From assembly GCA_965659715.1 (NCBI GenBank), contig CBFHXE010000010.1:1-52724 (forward strand): a stretch of DNA of 52,724 nt. The letters run 5' to 3'. This DNA comes from CABZJG01 sp965659715. Lineage in GTDB: Bacteria; Pseudomonadota; Alphaproteobacteria; Rhodobacterales; Rhodobacteraceae. The notes beneath the pieces were generated by a model. It did not search any database. It was not told the DNA's origin and worked only from the letters and a program-made list of their open reading frames with translations. Of the stretch, positions 50,272-52,724 are shown one piece after another (position 1 is the first letter of the stretch; every line of letters begins with the position of its first letter). The translations under genes and the position numbers were made by a program.

Positions 50272-52724
50272 ATGTCGTTTTATACCGCTCTTACAGGGTT
50301 GAATGGTTCGCAGGCTGATATTGCGGCCACGTCAAACAACATTGCCAACGTTGGAACCACAGGGTTTAAGCGAAGCCGGGCAGAATTTGGTGACATCTTC
50401 GCCACCTCGCCATTGCAGAACTCATCCTCATCGATTGGTTCAGGTTCGATCCTGAAAGGTGTTAAGCAGCAGTTTACCCAGGGTAACATCGCCGCCTCCC
50501 TTAACGCGCTCGACCTTGCGATTTCAGGGCAGGGCTTTTTTGCTTTGAAACCCTCGCTGACCTCAAGCCAGGTGGTTTACACTCGGAACGGTTCTTTTAA
50601 CGTTGACAACAATCGGAACGTGGTTGATTCAACCGGTCAGTTCTTGCTCACTTACCCAGTGAACGAAGATGGATCCGTGACATCGAAAACCATTAACGAC
50701 GCGGTTCCCTTGCAGCTGCCGGTGACATCTGGTGATCCGAAAGCTACAAGTAACATTGACCTTTCGATCAACCTTCCTGCTGATGCGCCAGTGATTACGG
50801 ATCACCCAAAGTTTGCTGATGGCTATCAATTTAGCACCAGCGATCCTGAATCTTTTACAAACTCAACCTCGCTGACGATCTTTGATGACCTTGGTAACCC
50901 GACAATTGCGACGGTTTATTTCATCAAAACACAGGCCGCGACTGCAGAAGATCCCACCAACAAATACGACACGCGTCTGGTGATTGACGAAACCATTATT
51001 AATCCTGATCTTGTGGCCTCGGTGAACGATAATGGCGAACAGATTTATATTGACCGCTTCGGCAATGAAACCACGGTTGCCAACATCCCTGATGATAACT
51101 ACTTCTCCGAAGGAAAAGGCGCCGCGCTGTACCGCAAGGATGATCTGAACCAGACCATCCCATCGCAGCCTGCGAAACTTACCGGGTCCCAAAGTAGCTT
51201 CGACTTTGGCGAAGAAGGCAACAAGCTGATCGAAATTACCAACGATCCGATGAAGTTTAATGCCACCCGCGAAGCCGGCAATTCAGACAGCTCGATATTC
51301 TGGGGCAAGGACTTTTTGCTGGTCAATGTTGATGACGGTGACGTTCCGGTTAGTATTGACCTGCGGCCCGGATTTTACAATGCGACGCAACTGGCCTCGG
51401 AAGTGCAGCGCGCTATTAACGATGCTTATGGCGATGATAACAAGCTACAGGTTCGCTCGAATGTGGATGATACACTTACGATCGATTTTTATTCCCTGAA
51501 CACAGCTGACGGGACCCTAAGCGGTCTGTCTACGCCGGTGTCTGTGGATTTGCTGCAATCTTCTTATGTTACAGAGCAAGTTGGCATTGATGTTACGGGC
51601 TCGTCGCCGGACTTTACCCGCGAAGAATTTCTGGCCCATTCGCAGGCACGTATCATTGACACAATGAACGACTATGTGATCACAGATGGTAAAACTCTGG
51701 GCGTCGAAGGCAATCTGTTTACCCGTTCCAGCGGTGCGCAGATGTCGTCGGTTTACGAAGAGACCGACATCATTACGTTCGATTATGCGACCGAGGCTTC
51801 GGACAGCGTTGAGCGTCACCTAGCGTATTCCTACTATGATAAAGTGCCAACGCTGGATGTTTATGACGAGAAACTGGCTGTGGCATCATCGGGAACGATT
51901 TCCTATGACGCGCCAAACAATGTTCTAACTATTGAATTGTCCGCTTTTTCTGATGGTGATTATACAGTCGGCGAAGTGGTTCGCTTGGCTGGCAATTTTG
52001 ACAATCAAAATTCTGTCATAAATGGTCGGGAAATGACTATCCTTGAAGTTGGCACTGATCATATCAAAATCAATACCACCGGAGAAGGGTTTCCAGATGC
52101 AACCTTCACTTTAACACAGGGGGGAGCAACCTCAGGAGATACCTTTAAAGAAGCCTATATCCTAAGCTCTAAATCCACTGACGTTGAGGCATTTTTCGAA
52201 GGTGAAAACCTTAAACCAAACGGCGCTGTAAACAGCTACAACAATAAGAAAATCGTGCTGCGTGAAACGGCGACTTCAACACACTCATACAAGCATGATG
52301 ATGACGCTTTGGGCTCAAGTGGCGTAACTGCTATGAGCGCGGTGGACTATTACATCACCTCGGTGGGGGACACAGATTTTACCAATGCAGATGGCTTAAG
52401 TGGTGTGAGCAATGCTGTTGGTGAGATATTCACCTCTGATGGCAATGCTTTAATTGGCACAGGCCGGGTGAAGTTAATTTTGGATAGTTCAGATGTTGCC
52501 GCCGCTTCGACAGGCGCAAAGTTCAAAGTCGTTGGTGGTTCGGTTTCTGACGGCACGAATACTTATACTACTGGTGACACATTTACCGTGGACGCGTCAT
52601 TAACGTATACAGGAACCTCTGAGAAACTAATTTCTGATGATGAAGTTTTCTCGAGCCTGACCTCTGAAGAATTGGGCGGTGGCGCCACGCCGGAATCGTC
52701 TTTGGCAAGCCTTGGCCTAGACAA
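50272..52724 (+). CDS. flgE: Flagellar hook protein FlgE, oversized, cut by the window end
   Basis: At least 817 codons with no stop, so the gene is incomplete at 3'. The N-terminus is classical: 'MSFYTALTGLNGSQADIAAT', 'NNIANVGTTGFKRSRAEFGD', then 'GNIAASLNALDLAISGQGFF'. Usual hook proteins are about 400-450 residues, so this one carries a very long variable middle, Ser/Thr/Asp-rich. The C-terminal hook domain should lie beyond the window. Start ATG 50272 has GGGAG upstream. Confidence 0.92.
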   Translation, partial: MSFYTALTGLNGSQADIAATSNNIANVGTTGFKRSRAEFGDIFATSPLQNSSSSIGSGSILKGVKQQFTQGNIAASLNALDLAISGQGFFALKPSLTSSQVVYTRNGSFNVDNNRNVVDSTGQFLLTYPVNEDGSVTSKTINDAVPLQLPVTSGDPKATSNIDLSINLPADAPVITDHPKFADGYQFSTSDPESFTNSTSLTIFDDLGNPTIATVYFIKTQAATAEDPTNKYDTRLVIDETIINPDLVASVNDNGEQIYIDRFGNETTVANIPDDNYFSEGKGAALYRKDDLNQTIPSQPAKLTGSQSSFDFGEEGNKLIEITNDPMKFNATREAGNSDSSIFWGKDFLLVNVDDGDVPVSIDLRPGFYNATQLASEVQRAINDAYGDDNKLQVRSNVDDTLTIDFYSLNTADGTLSGLSTPVSVDLLQSSYVTEQVGIDVTGSSPDFTREEFLAHSQARIIDTMNDYVITDGKTLGVEGNLFTRSSGAQMSSVYEETDIITFDYATEASDSVERHLAYSYYDKVPTLDVYDEKLAVASSGTISYDAPNNVLTIELSAFSDGDYTVGEVVRLAGNFDNQNSVINGREMTILEVGTDHIKINTTGEGFPDATFTLTQGGATSGDTFKEAYILSSKSTDVEAFFEGENLKPNGAVNSYNNKKIVLRETATSTHSYKHDDDALGSSGVTAMSAVDYYITSVGDTDFTNADGLSGVSNAVGEIFTSDGNALIGTGRVKLILDSSDVAAASTGAKFKVVGGSVSDGTNTYTTGDTFTVDASLTYTGTSEKLISDDEVFSSLTSEELGGGATPESSLASLGLD

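Overview
The window looks like a chromosomal stretch from a marine-type Alphaproteobacterium of moderate G+C. This rests on the phoR-pstSCAB-phoU-phoB order, a znuA/zur-znuC-znuB locus, a ChvG/ChvI-type two-component pair, class III (glutathione-dependent) alcohol dehydrogenase, and a Fe-S/flavin amine dehydrogenase cluster of the trimethylamine dehydrogenase family. I saw no tRNA, rRNA, CRISPR array or intact insertion sequence. Genus or order cannot be fixed from this sequence alone.

Layout. 1-790: relic of a LacI-type regulator. 789-1247: trmL. 1308-8586: complete phosphate module (phoR, pstS, pstC, pstA, pstB, phoU, phoB) with a three-repeat Pho box before pstS and a hairpin terminator after it. 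8800-11968: zinc uptake (znuA facing zur-znuC-znuB, with a candidate Zur operator between). 12175-16983: three-gene envelope operon (MMPL/RND exporter, LolA-like periplasmic protein, beta-barrel protein). 17089-33754: amine catabolism region. 33773-34516: gene-free stretch with a DnaA-box-like cluster and structured RNA-like elements. 34517-37061: GNAT acetyltransferase and a cyclase/TolB/TPR protein. 37209-37893: scar where truncated nagA and GH20 hexosaminidase pieces meet. 37948-40193: ChvG/ChvI-like pair. 40428-41755: a 28-residue membrane microprotein, an 80-residue unknown protein and a glycine-zipper lipoprotein. 41815-45796: htpG, an MBL-fold hydrolase and class III ADH. 46019-52724: flagellar genes (fliD, two unknowns, flgB, flgC, flgD and an unusually large flgE that runs off the end).

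The most interesting part is 17089-33754. A polyamine-type ABC importer (PotFGHI-like) is followed on the same strand by two trimethylamine dehydrogenase-family flavoproteins with a small helical, possibly ferritin-like, protein between them. The divergent strand carries a tandem cupin, a third dehydrogenase paralogue and a PuuB-like FAD amine oxidase. A Rieske oxygenase, a small cupin and an omega-aminotransferase flank the set. By eye all three dehydrogenases keep the flavin-linking Cys, the 4Fe-4S cysteines and the catalytic Tyr/His, but all three have Asp where trimethylamine dehydrogenase has substrate-bowl Trp355. The third also has Glu in place of Tyr60. This points away from trimethylamine and towards a diamine, polyamine or N-methylated polycation as substrate (inference).

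Elsewhere a textbook sigma-54 promoter precedes flgBCDE, and a perfect 12-bp hairpin precedes the microprotein gene.
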